64,000 bases of DNA from Kuschelorhynchus macadamiae (taxonomy: Eukaryota; Arthropoda; Insecta; Coleoptera; Curculionidae): assembly GCA_030620095.1 (NCBI GenBank), contig JAUTXW010004705.1:340001-404000 (forward strand). Direction: 5' to 3'. A program made the position numbers and the translations under genes. This document shows, piece by piece, positions 1 to 11,560 of this stretch (position 1 is the stretch's first letter; each line of letters begins with the position of its first letter). The notes beneath the pieces were generated by a model that was given only the letters and a program-made list of their open reading frames with translations, did not search any database and had not been told where the DNA came from.

Positions 1-191
1 CAAAATATTTTATTATCAAAGAAATTAGGTTTCCAATGACAAAGTATACTATATTTAAAAACTAAGGTCTAATAAAATAAAAAAAACATTAAGCATAAAA
101 TATAAACAAAAAAACAAATATATGTAAAAAAGAACAGCTAAAAGAATATCATACAATTACATATACATAAGCTTACATACCAAAACAAATA

Positions 192-470
192 TAAATCTTT
201 TTTGGCTTTTTCGCAATTGAATAAAAATATTTAATTTTAAATTAATTGAAGCAAATATTTAATATAATTACATACCTCAATATGTAGACTAGTCTGTCTC
301 TGGAATGTTTCGATACATAATATAAACAATGTTATTTAAGCAAGCATAAGAAATTATATTATTGACCTTAAGTTTAAGTCTACATGTTGAGGTATGTAAT
401 TATATTAAATATTTGCTTCAATTATTTAAAATATTTTCAGTCAGTTGCGAAAAAGCCAAAAAAGATTTTT
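192..470. mobile_element. Foldback MITE, about 280 bp, about 110-bp inverted arms
   Basis: The left arm starting AATCTTTTTTGGCTTTTTCG (193) reappears inverted ending near 467. The shared arms continue through a stretch containing GAAGCAAATATTTAATATAA, with a short loop around 300-350. It carries no coding sequence and interrupts the 3'-UTR of the minus-strand LINE. It is a non-autonomous element; the superfamily is not determined. Confidence 0.7.
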
Positions 471-1042
471 GTTTGTCAATCTAAATGTAACAAATAATCT
501 GAACACATTTAAAAACAAAACAAACACGTTAAACAACCTGGTCAGAATAAAATTCGGCAAGATATTGTAGGCCTTTCCTAATAATACTTTTTTAAGACTC
601 CCTTTAAATTGTTTTAACGACCCAATTGTCTAATATGAATTAGCAAATGGTTAAAAAGCTTCATGTCCTCATAAATTAAAGAATTTTTAGTTAAAGCACT
701 AGTCACAACTGGCAAAGGCAAAACCAAAGCTTGCCGGGTGTTTCGCTGAGTTGAAAGAAGCGGGATGTTGTCTCGATTTTTACATATTAGAGATGCTGCC
801 TCAAGAATAAAAAAGAGCTGATCATCAGAATTTTTTGGGACAAAAAATAGGGTCACAAGCAAGATATTTAGCAAATATTGGCTACTGAAACCCCAGAATC
901 GAATTACATATCATAAGTAGGATTCAAATGGGGAAACGTAAACCGTGCCGCCAATGCCTGTCTAAGTTCACTCCTCGCAATTCTATTATGCCATACAATC
1001 GATGTGTCGTCAGCAAACAGCGAAAATCCTCCTGATATTTTA

Positions 1043-2245
1043 ACCCTCACAAGGTCATATTTTTTGTAGCCTTTATAAATGACTTACCTCTATTCGTTAA
1101 TGATAGTCATATAATCTTGTTTGCTGATGATACATCTACAGTATTGGGAGCAGTTGATTATGAAACACTTTGTGAAAAGGCAAACAGTTGTGTGTCTGAC
1201 ATCGTTGCGTGGTGTAAAAAAAAAGGGACTCTGCTTGAACCAGTCCAAAACCAGTCTTGTTGTATTTACCCCTCTGAGGGTGACTGAGGATAGAAGTTTT
1301 CTGGTGAGGAATAGTGGGTCAAGTCTCATACACCATGAATCTGTGAACTTCTTGAGGATCGCTCTCGACCAGCACCTCAGTTGGGATAGCCAGGTTGAAG
1401 ATATTGGCAAAAAACTATGCTCAAAAAATTATGCTATCCTTCAAATGAGGGATTCTGTGGATGCATTCACTCTGAAGACCTTCTATCACGCAACTATACA
1501 ATCTACCCTATCTTATGGTCTGCTCGCTTGGGGAAACTCTAGTGGCATAAATCGTGTCCTCATAAGCCAGAAAAGGATTCTTTGAAATGTTTCGTATACC
1601 TTTTAGAGTCACTTGTCAGCCAACCTTTCAATCACAAAAAATTTTAACAGGCATAAACCTGTTCATTTTTCAGTGTGCTTGTCATATTTTTAAACATCGC
1701 CTTGAGTTCGTAACATGCGGGGAGGTTAATCAATATATCACAAGAAACTGTGAGAAACTCTATGTCCCCTGTGCCCACCTGACCCAAGTATGAAATGGGC
1801 CTGAGATTATTTCTATTAAAATATTTAATCACTTGCCGCTTAATATGACTAGCACTACAAATATACATATTTTTAGGAAAACATTAAAGACCATACTTGC
1901 CGATAACCCCTTTTATTCATTGTCTGAATTCTTTTCATATATTTTAGAAGATAATTGAAATGATAATATTATTGTATACAATTTTTACTTATATTTTATT
2001 CTCGGATTATTTTATGTAATATGACTATATGTATTTAGTTAATATTTTATTCTATAATTGTTTGTTTCGAATTGTTCTTTGTATTGTCTACTATACATTG
2101 TCATATATGAGATGTTTGACCTGACTATATCTACCTATTTATATATAGCATTTAGATTTAGTATTTTGCAATTTCTCTTTTCCTGTATTGACAATTCCTA
2201 TACATTGTAAATGTCTTTGGAAATATACTATTTGTATTTGTATTT
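1043..2245 (+). mobile_element. 5'-truncated LINE inserted in another LINE
   Basis: The plus strand encodes the RT catalytic box (ILFADDTSTVLGAV, about 1112) preceded by an INDLPLFV segment. After frameshifts come the thumb and C-terminal regions (NFLRIALDQHLSWDSQVEDI at about 1347; SYGLLAWGNS at about 1510). The 3' end is a run of TTTGTA-type repeats at 2228-2246, a typical LINE tail. It is 5'-truncated within the RT domain and lies opposite to its host LINE. It is inactive. Confidence 0.75.
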
Positions 2246-2515
2246 GTCATGAATATAAATTAAGAATAAGATGGGGCCCAAAACAGGCTCCTGCGGAACC
2301 CCACAACTAATGTTTAATGACGAAGACCGCTTATCAGAAGCAGTTACCAACTGATATCAACCTGAGAGATATGAAGAAAATCACAATTGTGCCGAACCCC
2401 TGAAACCATACAATTCGAGCTTAGACAGCAGAATTCTGTGATAGACATAGTCAAAAGCTTTCGAGAGATCATAAAAAACCTCTGCCACCGCTTCTCCCTG
2501 ATTATATTAGTATAA

Positions 2516-2854
2516 ACTTTTTTTTCTAAGATTCTAAAAATTAAGTTATATAAGGTGTTTTATTTAAAAAATACTAATTTTTCGTTCTACTCTGTAATAC
2601 TATTACATTTAGTTTTTCAATACTTGTGCGAAGAGTATACAAAAATTCTAAAACCTCATATGTTTTAATCTTTTTTAGTGATGGAAAATTAATAACATAA
2701 AGCGACCCCGCCCCTTGTCTCTGAGCCTATAACAATTTAAAAAAAATTTAATATAAAAGTTGTTGGCACAAAATATTTTTTTTTGTTTTTTTACACTAAT
2801 GTATGTAAAGAATGATCCATATTCATTTAAAATTATTTCAGAACATTCTCAAAC
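2516..2854. other. No gene recognised
   Basis: AT-rich sequence between two LINE copies. I see no coding potential or repeat structure here. Confidence 0.5.
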
Positions 2855-3430
2855 TCAAAATATTTTATTATCGAGGAAATGCGATTTTCATTGACAAAGC
2901 ATACTACAAAATAATATAAAGTCTAATAGTATACAAAAAAATCTTAAAACATTAAACAAGCTAAACAATATAAAATACAAACATAAGATAGATAACATAT
3001 ACAGACAGATTAGGCAATAGGGTCAGCATAAAATTCGGTAAGGTTATAGTAGGCTTTACCTAACAATACTTTTTTAACACTTCTTTTAAATTGTTTTAAT
3101 AACCCAATTGTTCTAAGGCGACTTGGCAAGTGGTTAAAAAGCTTTCTGCCCTCATAAATCAAAGAATTCTTAGTCAAAGCAGTAGTAAGCACTGGCAAAG
3201 GCAAATCCAGAGCTTGCCTGGTGTTTCGTTGACCTGCAGGACGCTGTATATTTTCTCGGTATTTGAAAATTAGACATGCTGTTTGAAGGATAAATGAAGA
3301 GCTAAGAGTTAGGATTTTTTGTGACAGAAAAAGAGGTCTGCAGGATTCTCTTAGACCCAGCATTAAAGCGAACAGCTTTCTTCTGCAGCACAAACAAGAT
3401 GTTTAACAGATATTGACTACTAAAACTCCA
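2855..3430 (-). mobile_element. 3' fragment of the same minus-strand LINE family
   Basis: Positions 2855-3000 match 1-150, starting with the same CAAAATATTTTATTATC. The minus strand at 3393-3010 encodes a C-terminal segment (FALMLGLRESCRPLFLSQKI; NTRQALDLPLP; LFNHLPSRLRTIG) parallel to that at 874-614. It is 5'-truncated next to a TA microsatellite at 3443-3500. Confidence 0.75.
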
Positions 3431-3440
3431 GAATGGAATC

Positions 3441-3442
<2 letters not shown>

Positions 3443-3500
<58 letters not shown>
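3443..3500. repeat. (TA)n microsatellite
   Basis: Uninterrupted TA dinucleotides, about 58 bp. Confidence 0.95.
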
Positions 3501-3505
<5 letters not shown>

Positions 3506-3726
3506 TGCACATGCCATATACAAGCAGAACAAAATTTATATAAAAAAATATTTTAATGCTTTTTTGAGCAATGTTTGATATGATTTAAAAAAAATAACTG
3601 TGCATGCTGAATAAGAATACGGACAATTTTTTATATTTAAACTTTAAAATTCATCTCTAAATTTTTTGGTACTAATAAAAACAACTATAATTTTTCAGTA
3701 AAGTGCATATAATGAAGTATACCTAC

Positions 3727-3825
3727 CTGTATACAGAGTATTATAGCATTAGGATTGTTCATGTAGGCTTGTGTCATTTGCTTTATGCTTTCTCTTGTAT
3801 CTGCTGCCATGTCAGTCGTTTGGGT
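3727..3825 (-). CDS. OPA1: OPA1 exon 10
   Basis: Encodes TQTTDMAADTRESIKQMTQA then YMNNPNAIILCIQ, the segment after G3. Donor GTAGGT. This is the last OPA1 exon visible in the window. Confidence 0.95.
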
Positions 3826-6800
3826 CTAGAAAAACAAGAAATATCTGAAACCATATAAAATGTTTTACTATTCAAAAATACTTACAGATATAATACCTGG
3901 TAAATCAACCAACACCATTCTCTGTAAGCCCGGACCTAAAATAAAAAGTAACTGTAGCTTTACTTACAACAAATATTTTTTAAACCACTTTAGTAGCACT
4001 GGCACTTTTGGCTTTTGACAAGTACCTTTTACGGTCATCGAAATAACTTCACTTGATACAGTTTTGCCCCCTTTGACACTGTTCCTCATTCGCAATTCTA
4101 CTTCTCTTCTAAGATCTGCTAAATCACTTTCCTTAGTTAGATCAAATTCTCTAGAAGAATCGCGGAATTGGGCGACATGGTATGGTCCTTCTGACAGGGT
4201 AACTTTTACAGGAGCTCTACAAGGACAATTAAAGTCAAATAAACACAGACCAAAGAGAGAGCTTTACATTTTTTTTGTAAGAGATCCAAAAAATGGGTAG
4301 ATTGAGTTTAGAAAGATTCAATTTTTTTTCATTTTCAGTCAAATCGTTACATTTTGGGGTGGACTGTCAGAGATGATGCTTTGACTAACAGAAGATACTC
4401 TGGCTAACATCAGGATAAGTGTTTTAACAGGACGGATTTCAACCAGACTTCGGACCTGACCTGAAGTTGGAATCATTTTTTCCAAATGTTTTGGGGGTGG
4501 TAAAAATTGATATTTATCAAAAAGTAAGTAGAATACATTTCAAGGAACATGTCCAAATTTTCTAAAGTTCTACAAGTTATTTTAGGCTGAATTTTATATA
4601 TCAAATAAAAATATTTTATGTCATATATATGAAATTAGCTTTAATTTTTTACATTATTCTACACATATGACATGTTTATATTTTGAAATTATAAACAAAT
4701 TAATATGCTTTTTAGAACATTTTTGATGTTTCATTTTCCAAATTACCACACTGAAAATAATAATAGTGACGAGTATTTTAAATATCCTTTAATATAACTG
4801 TTATTCAATGGTGTTTTGTAATAATTAATTGTAATAAAATTGATTGTTGCATAAAATGTTATTATATATTCAAAACATGCATTTATTTGATTGTATATTG
4901 GCATCAATAAACTATTTCTATTTGTATTTGTAATTATATATTTTAGTGTCAGTCAAGATGAGTAAAATTAACTCTTGTAGAGGTCTCTTTCTGTTGTCAT
5001 TTGCAGAGGAATTATTGTTTAAACAATGCCTTCTGGGATAAACAAAGTAAGTAATAAGTCGGTTACAAATATAGTCAAGGTCGACATTTTGCTCACACAT
5101 TTAGCATGAGGTAGGCTATATTGGTACGAAGTTAACAATATATATTAAGGTATTGACATATTCTCAAGTTTTTGTAATGAGGTCAGTAGTATCACTATTG
5201 AGGATTTTCAGATCATTTTCGGCAAATGGTAGTCATGTTGTCACCAGCTAGGCTCACGCTCACATGAGAAAACAAAAGCAAAATATTGCCACAGCAATAG
5301 ACAATGCTGATATTACATTACACCTCTCTATGCAAGAGTTACCTTTCAGGGGACATGATGAATCAAATGAATCTTTAAATCGTGGTAATTTCAAAGAGCT
5401 AGTTTTTCTTGTTAGTAAATATGACACAAATTTAAAAACATTTTTAAAACATGATAGTGATAATAGATCAGTTTTTCCTGGGACATTCAAAACAATTCAA
5501 ATTGCATTAATTGATTCAGTTGCTTATGTTGTAAATAAAAAAAATGAGGACAAAATTTCAGATTCTTTGTTTTTTTCTTGGCACGTTGATGAAACCACTG
5601 ACATAAGCTGCTATTCACAAGTATCCATCATTTTTTGTTACATTATAAATGGTCAACCTGTTGAACGATTCATTTTATTTTATGACGTAAGTTCTGGGCG
5701 TTTTGCGCAAGATTTATTTCAATTTTTATCCACCAAATTCGAAAAATTTGACTTCCATTCAAAATTAGTGGCTCAAACAAAATTCTCCACTTTTTTGCAA
5801 AAGAATTTCCTCATGAGCTTTTAAAAAATTTGACCACCCAATACAATAAATTTGATATAAATCAACTAAAAAGCGAATTAACCATTTTATAGGGGAACGA
5901 TATGATAGAAAGTTGCACAAACCCTTATGATTTTTTTTCATGATAATGATTTGAAACTTTGTAAGCCATAACTTTTTAAATTATTATGTACTGCTGTTGT
6001 TTTGCCAGTGACAATCGCGTCAATAGAAAGAAGTTTCTCCGAGAGAATGAGAAAGTTTTCGTAGAGGAAGTAATAGATCATTTTGTTGAACAGAAGAATC
6101 GTAGAATTCCTTTAATTTATAAAAAAACTTTAATTTTTAGAACTCGCGTTTTTCCTTTAGAATTAACTTTTTTTCACATTTTTAAAATATAGGTACACTT
6201 TATTTAACACGAGGTGACTTTTTTTAAAGTTTATTTTATAATTTTTTTACAAAGTTACCACTATTAATTTTAAAATTTATATTTACAGGTACAGTTTTTT
6301 TGATATAAACAAAATTTTATAAATTTAACAATTTAAATTAGTAATATTTTTTTTCAAAATTTATTATGCAATTGACGAAGTAGAGTGGTCACTAGAGTAA
6401 CTTAGAAATCTAACTCTATTAAAAATAATTTTTTTCAAATGTGCCTCACCACTTTCTAATACCATGAGCCACCCCTGCCTTGTATTAAAAATATTCTCCC
6501 TTTATAAGCAAGAAAAGCTTTAAATTACTGAATAAGTATTAAAATGAACTTTGACAAAGAAAATGCAAAACACAAAAAATTATGAAGATAATGTTTTCAA
6601 ATAGTGGGTTAAAAGGAAATTACTCCAAATATTTTTACAGGTAATTAGAAAAAAAAAACAAATGCAATGGGAGGTGGGTTTTGTTAATTGATGATTGATT
6701 GTCTGTTCTGAAATAAGGGTCATCCCTCAGATCATTCCGTACTTAAATATATAAATTTTTAATTTTGTGGCTTTTTTTAATAAAAATCTCAATATTGAAT

Positions 6801-9800
6801 TAGTAATGATGTAACTAATAGTCTTGGATAATAAAATTAATAAAATATTTGAAAATTTCCTTAAACTACAACAAAGTAATTTCAATATTTACCTTTTTGC
6901 TGGGTTAAAATGACCTTTAAATGCACATGTTATAATATTTGTTGTAATATCTTTTTCACCCCGTATATTAAATTTTAAGCAAACCTTGTCATCATTTCTC
7001 CAGCACCTCTTGGAAAAATTCTTGCTTGAGCAATCATCTCCAAAACTGAAGTTTTTCCACTACTTTGGTCACCTACAACCACGACCCTTGGTAATTGGTC
7101 TTGTGTGTTGTACCCACTATCAAAATCGGCCAGTTCATCTAGCACCTCACTATACATATCTATCAGGCTTCTTTTGATTTTCTTCATATTGGGTTTTCGA
7201 CCCTAAAAACCAAAATGCTGTCTTATATGAAAATAATAATACAAATTAAAGATATTACAACAAAGTTAAAGCTGTCTAAATAAACAAGATAGAGGCTAGC
7301 AAAATCATAAATCAAATATTTCTTTGCTGCTTTTTATACCTGTTTTAACAACAAATTTTGTTTCCTTAATTCCTTATTTTCTTTCTCTAACTTCTCTAGC
7401 TCTCTTTGGTACTTGATTTGAGTTTGCATCATTTCCTCTTGAATATCATTTAATCTCTGTTGAGATTCTTTTCTAATTCTATCTTCCTCACTGTCCTGGC
7501 GAGCAAATGGTCTTGCATAGACAACAGTCTTGTCTTTCACCTCATTTTTAACTTCTGCAAAGTAAATAATCTGTTATTATGCCATGAAAAATTTACAGTA
7601 TACCAAATTGGTCACAGAGTCCTTTATTGTAACTTTACAAACCTATTAAAAGTGTCTTAAACTTAATTCTTCTTAAAAAAAAAGCTCAAATAAGCATCTT
7701 CTAGTTAGAGCACTATATAGTGTTTGTCAATCTAAAAAGTCTCAAATCAAAGAGTCCCCATATTTAATTACTTATTATATCAGTTTTCTAGAGCAGCTTT
7801 TCACTTAAAATTAAAACTGAAATATGTTTAAATTATTATATATTTCTTATTACGACTTTTTAAAACTTATTGTAAGTTTAATGATAATAGGTTATTCTAA
7901 AACAAGACGAACAAAGTAGGCAGCTTTATTTCCTTAAAAAGTTTTCACTAATTAAATATATTCAGTGGTACCTGGTCAGTTGTAATTTTGATTGAGTTTT
8001 AACCAATCTAGTCTAAGTGAACACAAATTTGATTTACTGCTCTTAAATTTTATATCAAACCAGAAGGATATAACTTCATACCTGAGTACATTCGGTCAAT
8101 CATGTCACTAAGGCCATGGGATGCACCTAAATAAAAAAATGTAAAATATTAATAAATATAGAAAAGTTTTTATAAGTACTGTCACTTCGTCATAGTTAAA
8201 CTGGTAAAAAAAAAACATTGAAAAAGCCATTACTGTCAGCCAAGTGTTTTAAACTGCTAACTTCATAGAAATGTAAGATGGCAAGAAAAAGTTTATAATT
8301 TTTAAATCATTTCACTAATTATATGATCCTGTCAAATAAACTTTTATGACATTAGCAGGTTAATCCCTTTATTAGACATTATAATAATACATACAATGGT
8401 ATAACATTCAATAGTAAAGAAAGCAGTTATTTATATAAAAAATGTATTACTTTCATAAAACAGACAGAATGTACTCAAATATTGATCATATTTACGACCA
8501 ATTACCTTTTGCAGAATTATTGTTGCCATTTTCAGCTTTTTCAGCAGCAGCAATTGCATCATCAAGTCTTTGATCAAACCAAGTTCGAAATTGTGCCAAT
8601 TTTGCCTCTGATAAAGATTTTATTCTTGGATCTGAAATCATATTAATGATTAATGATATAAACAAACATCCACATTTGTTGTTATTAATACTAATAGTGA
8701 GTGACAATACTGATAACCAATGTTTAATATAAAGTAAGATCACCTCACTCAATCTATTGAGCCAGGGTGTGGAGTCCAACCCCTTGAAGCCCCAATCTTG
8801 CAAGGCAGGTACTGAATTTACGAAGAAATTTGTTAACTTTACATTGTATCCTCTCAAGAGTATCAATATCCATAACATAAAAAGGACTCTAGATCGACTG
8901 TGGGTATTTGAGTTTGGACATAGGTAGTGTATGTTTTACAAAGTCTCAATATCATTGTTGAAGAGTGATAATATATATTTTTCTAGCGGTTCTTTAAAGT
9001 ACTAAGACAGAATGATAACAAGATACATTCAATACTGTACTGTATCATAAAAATAACTTAAATATTTTACCTGTAATTTGAAATTACATGATTACTACTA
9101 CAACCTGACTACATTAAATCAAGTTTTTATACCTACATTAAAATCATATATGCAATTAATACATAATTAATAGGTTGAAAAGCCTATTAACTTACCTATT
9201 TCAATATTGTTTTTCACACTATCCTTAAACTCGATAAGATTCCCTCTCCACTCATTCCACTTATCGTTATCTGGAAGAACTTCATCAAGCCATTTAAGAT
9301 CTGGCAAGCCATCTTTCCAGTCATTATATTTCTAAAACATATGTATTTGTTTACACCATATAGAGTTTAATTCATATTATTACCCACCTTATTTAGAGCT
9401 CCTCCACCAGCTACAGCACCTCCAAGTAACAAATATCTAATTTTTAGTACTCCTCGTAAAGCTCTTACAATAAACATACCATATTCTCTCTTCTGGAATT
9501 TGTAATGTTGGTAAAAACCTGGTCTCGATCTATCTACTGCACGACCTCCCCAAAGACTGGCTACACCTCTTTGAAAACGCTTTTGGGGCCCATATTTTAA
9601 AGGATGGTATGAGTAGGAACTTATCACTACATGGCTAGAAATTCCAAATGTACTTTTGACTTACTTTAAAGATACGGGAAAAGTGATAAAAAAATTTATC
9701 TAAAGGGTGATATAACCTCTCTTATTTAATAACATCTAAGTGAACGTCTTACCCAAATCTGCCTTTTAATAGATGTTCCATTTAAGCGATTTTTTTAATC

Positions 9801-9964
9801 TAGTGCATATTAAGAACTTTATGGGTTATTTCCTTGTTATTCCCTAAAATTTTTAGAAAATTATAAAAATTGCCGACACCTTTACATTTGTTCAGTGTCA
9901 AAAGTGATGTTAACAGGGACGTAACAGTAACACGTACATACAAATACATTATTTTACCTAGCAT
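3727..9964 (-). CDS. OPA1: OPA1, mitochondrial dynamin-like GTPase (5' half of gene)
   Basis: OPA1 fuses mitochondrial inner membranes and shapes cristae. Ten exons join without a phase error: 9964-9958, 9659-9388, 9331-9196, 8631-8506, 8126-8082, 7554-7340, 7202-6985, 4216-4026, 3935-3886 and 3825-3727, 453 codons in all. The N-terminus is Arg/Lys/Ser-rich, as in a mitochondrial presequence, and is followed by a hydrophobic RYLLLGGAVAGGG segment (transmembrane anchor, about residues 78-90). A coiled coil (QIKYQRELEKLEKENKELRK) precedes the GTPase domain. That domain has the P-loop GDQSSGKTS (about 311-319), the switch region FPRGAGEMMTR and the G3 box DLPG (about 414-417). The start ATG at 9964 is preceded by an in-frame TAG and its tiny exon fits the next one in phase, but this exon is the least certain. 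TKxD, middle and GED regions are absent and must lie left of the window. Family identity is clear from the close resemblance to animal OPA1. Confidence 0.95.
3886..3935 (-). CDS. OPA1: OPA1 exon 9 (G3 motif)
   Basis: 50 nt encoding GPGLQRMVLVDLPGIIS, containing the dynamin G3 box DLPG. Confidence 0.95.
4026..4216 (-). CDS. OPA1: OPA1 exon 8
   Basis: Encodes PVKVTLSEGPYHVAQFRDSS and LADLRREVELRMRNSVKGGK, typical OPA1 GTPase-domain sequence. It joins exon 7 through a split Arg codon. Confidence 0.95.
4301..5229. other. OPA1 intron, nothing recognised
   Basis: AT-rich intron sequence between OPA1 exons 7 and 8. No coding, RNA or repeat signature was recognised apart from a short TTTGTATTTGTA run at 4919-4931. 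Confidence 0.4.
5230..6190 (+). pseudogene. Decayed hAT transposase (ZMYM/DUF4371-like) in an OPA1 intron
   Basis: The 186-residue open stretch at 5264-5824 contains RGHDESNESLNRGNFKELV, then FFSWHVDETTDISCYSQVSI with the catalytic-domain Asp. This is the arrangement of hAT transposases related to zinc-finger MYM-type/DUF4371 proteins. At about 6000-6050 another frame gives VTIASIERSFSERMRK, the hallmark hAT C-terminal dimerisation motif. The middle is missing or frameshifted and the N-terminal zinc finger is not seen. It lies antisense to OPA1 between exons 7 and 8. It is inactive. Terminal repeats were not located. Confidence 0.75.
6985..7202 (-). CDS. OPA1: OPA1 exon 7 (P-loop)
   Basis: Encodes KKIKRSLIDMYSEVL, then PRVVVVGDQSSGKTSVLEMI with the G1/P-loop Lys-Thr, and the switch I region ending MMTR. 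Donor GTTTGC. Confidence 0.97.
7340..7554 (-). CDS. OPA1: OPA1 exon 6 (coiled coil)
   Basis: Encodes a charged coiled coil including EKLEKENKELRKQNLLLKQ, closely resembling animal OPA1 ahead of the GTPase domain. Donor GTATAA. Confidence 0.95.
8082..8126 (-). CDS. OPA1: OPA1 45-nt micro-exon
   Basis: Encodes GASHGLSDMIDRMYS between good splice sites. Its length is a multiple of three and it is flanked by phase-1 introns, so skipping it keeps the frame. It sits in the stalk linker where vertebrate OPA1 has alternative exons, so it may be alternatively spliced. Confidence 0.8.
8506..8631 (-). CDS. OPA1: OPA1 exon 4
   Basis: Encodes DPRIKSLSEAKLAQFRTWFD and an alanine/asparagine-rich stretch. 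TTTCAG acceptor, GTAATT donor, phase 1 to phase 1. Confidence 0.85.
9196..9331 (-). CDS. OPA1: OPA1 exon 3
   Basis: Encodes KYNDWKDGLPDLKWLDEVLP and onward, the conserved stretch after the anchor. TTTTAG acceptor, GTAAG donor. Confidence 0.9.
9388..9659 (-). CDS. OPA1: OPA1 exon 2 (presequence and membrane anchor)
   Basis: Encodes basic presequence-like residues, then the hydrophobic RYLLLGGAVAGGGALNK. Donor GTGGGT at 9387-9382. An in-frame TAA just upstream shows that this exon must begin with a splice acceptor, and the exon has no suitable ATG of its own. Confidence 0.85.
9958..9964 (-). CDS. OPA1: OPA1 exon 1 coding part (predicted start)
   Basis: ATG CTA G followed by the donor GTAAAA. 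An in-frame TAG lies four codons upstream. Phase 1 matches the acceptor at 9660. This is a prediction; cDNA would settle it. Confidence 0.5.
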
Positions 9965-10244
9965 CCGTACAACGCTTTCCTATGAAACTTTCCACAATCA
10001 AATAATAAACATAAATTTCATTTAATCCCCCAATCTCATTTATTGTGTGCACCTTAATGTCATCAATTAAAACGAAAGAAACTACATATTAAATAACTTT
10101 TATTTCCGACTGAAATAATATTGTACTACGGCTCTGTTTCACCAAGTAGAGCAAACGCATGAAGGTAACAGAACTACCAAGTCATTTTCCTTTTATGACC
10201 ATTCAGAACCAAGGACAACCAAAAATAAACTAGGCTTTTCCTTT
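9965..10244. other. Upstream flank of OPA1, no element recognised
   Basis: Non-coding sequence immediately 5' of the predicted OPA1 start on the minus strand. It should contain the promoter and 5'-UTR by position. No TATA box or initiator can be assigned with confidence. Confidence 0.3.
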
Positions 10245-10375
<131 letters not shown>

Positions 10376-10869
10376 GTCACTACCCATCTTGGTTGTAAAT
10401 ATGAAGAACCAGGTTCACCGTTGACCTCCGATAACGAAGATGTTACTTCTGCATTTTTCATGAAAGCCACTTTGGTATGTATTGTTTTATTATAGATTCG
10501 CTTTTTTATATCAAGTTAAAAAAATGCCTAACCAAGAATAACCAAAAACATAATCCGATATTTAAAAGACGGTTAGATACAAAATTATAAGTTCTGGTAG
10601 GAAAAATACTAAATAAAAAAATATTTGATGAAAATGGACTCCAAGATCTACGCAGTTCTAGGCAGACGCTTTATCCACGGAGCTAAGTAGCTCACATCTG
10701 AAAGTAAGCAAACCCATAATGACGTCACCAATGATGCTTTAAGGAGAATACATAAACATCACGGTGATATTAAAATTTGGTAAAAAGCGTTTATTTGTTA
10801 AGGAAAAATACAAATAAATCATTATTTTGCAAAAAGACATGCTCTAGCAAATAACAAAAGAGTTTTAGG

Positions 10870-11095
10870 AATAAGCGTAGATTCAGAATTTAGACTATTA
10901 AAGTTTCTTCAATTGTTTTGTTGTTTCTTGGCATAGCGACGCCTATACTGATGACGCCGTCGGTCTTGTTTTACTTCTTGATAATTGCAATTTTCTCAAA
11001 TAAAAAGACGATTTTTACCAAATTTTGATATTGTTATTAATTTCCGAGAAATCGACGTTTGTAATTTTAGTGAAACTCCTTATATATCTCAGTAA
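10870..11095 (+). repeat. MITE-like repeat, copy 1
   Basis: Contains CGACGCCTATAC (about 10940), then ACCAAATTTTGATAT, TAATTTCCGAGAAA, CGACGTTT and the end TAGTGAAACTCCTTATAT. The same order of blocks occurs at 11400-11560 and, interrupted, at 20280-20412 plus 23567-23622. No coding sequence. Confidence 0.6.
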
Positions 11096-11159
11096 CCAGT
11101 AAAATCATGCATATACATTTTTTTTTAAATAGACGTATTTTACATCTTAGACTTTTACG

Positions 11160-11372
11160 CCCGTATTCACTAAGGAGGTTTAAATTTAGACCAGGTTTAA
11201 CTTGACAGTTGTAGGTTTAAGATGACATTTTTAACAATTGAACAAATAATTTCTCTAAATATCACAATTACAAAATGACAGTGATATAACTGGCGAACTA
11301 AGAGTTTTAAGTACCATGGCAACTAGACCTGTCTATTTCTTAAACCCTTTTAGTGAATATGGGGGTTAAAGT
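11160..11372. mobile_element. Short MITE with about 24-bp terminal inverted repeats
   Basis: Starts CCCGTATTCACTAAGGAGG and ends with the inverse, CTTTTAGTGAATATGGGGG, next to TTAA. CCC ends beside TTAA would fit a piggyBac-type non-autonomous element, but the left TTAA is not intact. About 210 bp, no ORF. It separates two copies of another repeat. Confidence 0.6.
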
Positions 11373-11399
11373 TCTTGCATTTTTTCTTTGTTATCGAAA

Positions 11400-11560
11400 C
11401 GTCTATATAGCGGCAACGGCGACGTACCTGTTTTAGCCGTAGATAGCCACATTTTACCCCATCAAATTAACACTGTTTACCAAAGTTTGATATCTCCGTT
11501 AATCCCGTTAAAAAAAGGGCGTTTTAGGATTTTAAGTGAAACATCTTGTGTAATATAATT
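11400..11560 (+). repeat. MITE-like repeat, copy 2
   Basis: Shares with copy 1 the block series TTTACCAAAGTTTGATAT, GGCGTTTTAGGATTT and TAAGTGAAACATCTTGTG. Non-coding. Confidence 0.55.

Larger units (their letters stand above)
1..2515 (-). mobile_element. Non-LTR retrotransposon (LINE), minus strand, split by two later insertions
   Basis: Reverse-transcriptase remnant read leftwards. At 2510-2250 the minus strand shows the RT signatures YDLSKAFD and GVPQEPVLGPILFLIYI. At 1050-1000 it resumes with GGFSLFADDTS, the catalytic FADD box. At 900-540 comes the C-terminal tail, and 1-190 is 3'-UTR matching 2855-3000. The protein reads sensibly from IYIHD at about 2250 straight to the FADDTS segment at about 1045. 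The plus-strand LINE between them is therefore a later insertion, and 192-470 is a foldback MITE inside the 3'-UTR. Stops and frameshifts are frequent, so it is dead. The clade (Jockey/CR1-like) is inferred from the RT motifs only. Confidence 0.75.

Noticed and set aside
5260..5490. Antisense frame across the hAT remnant
   Set aside because: Shadow of the plus-strand transposase sequence, which has clear family motifs.
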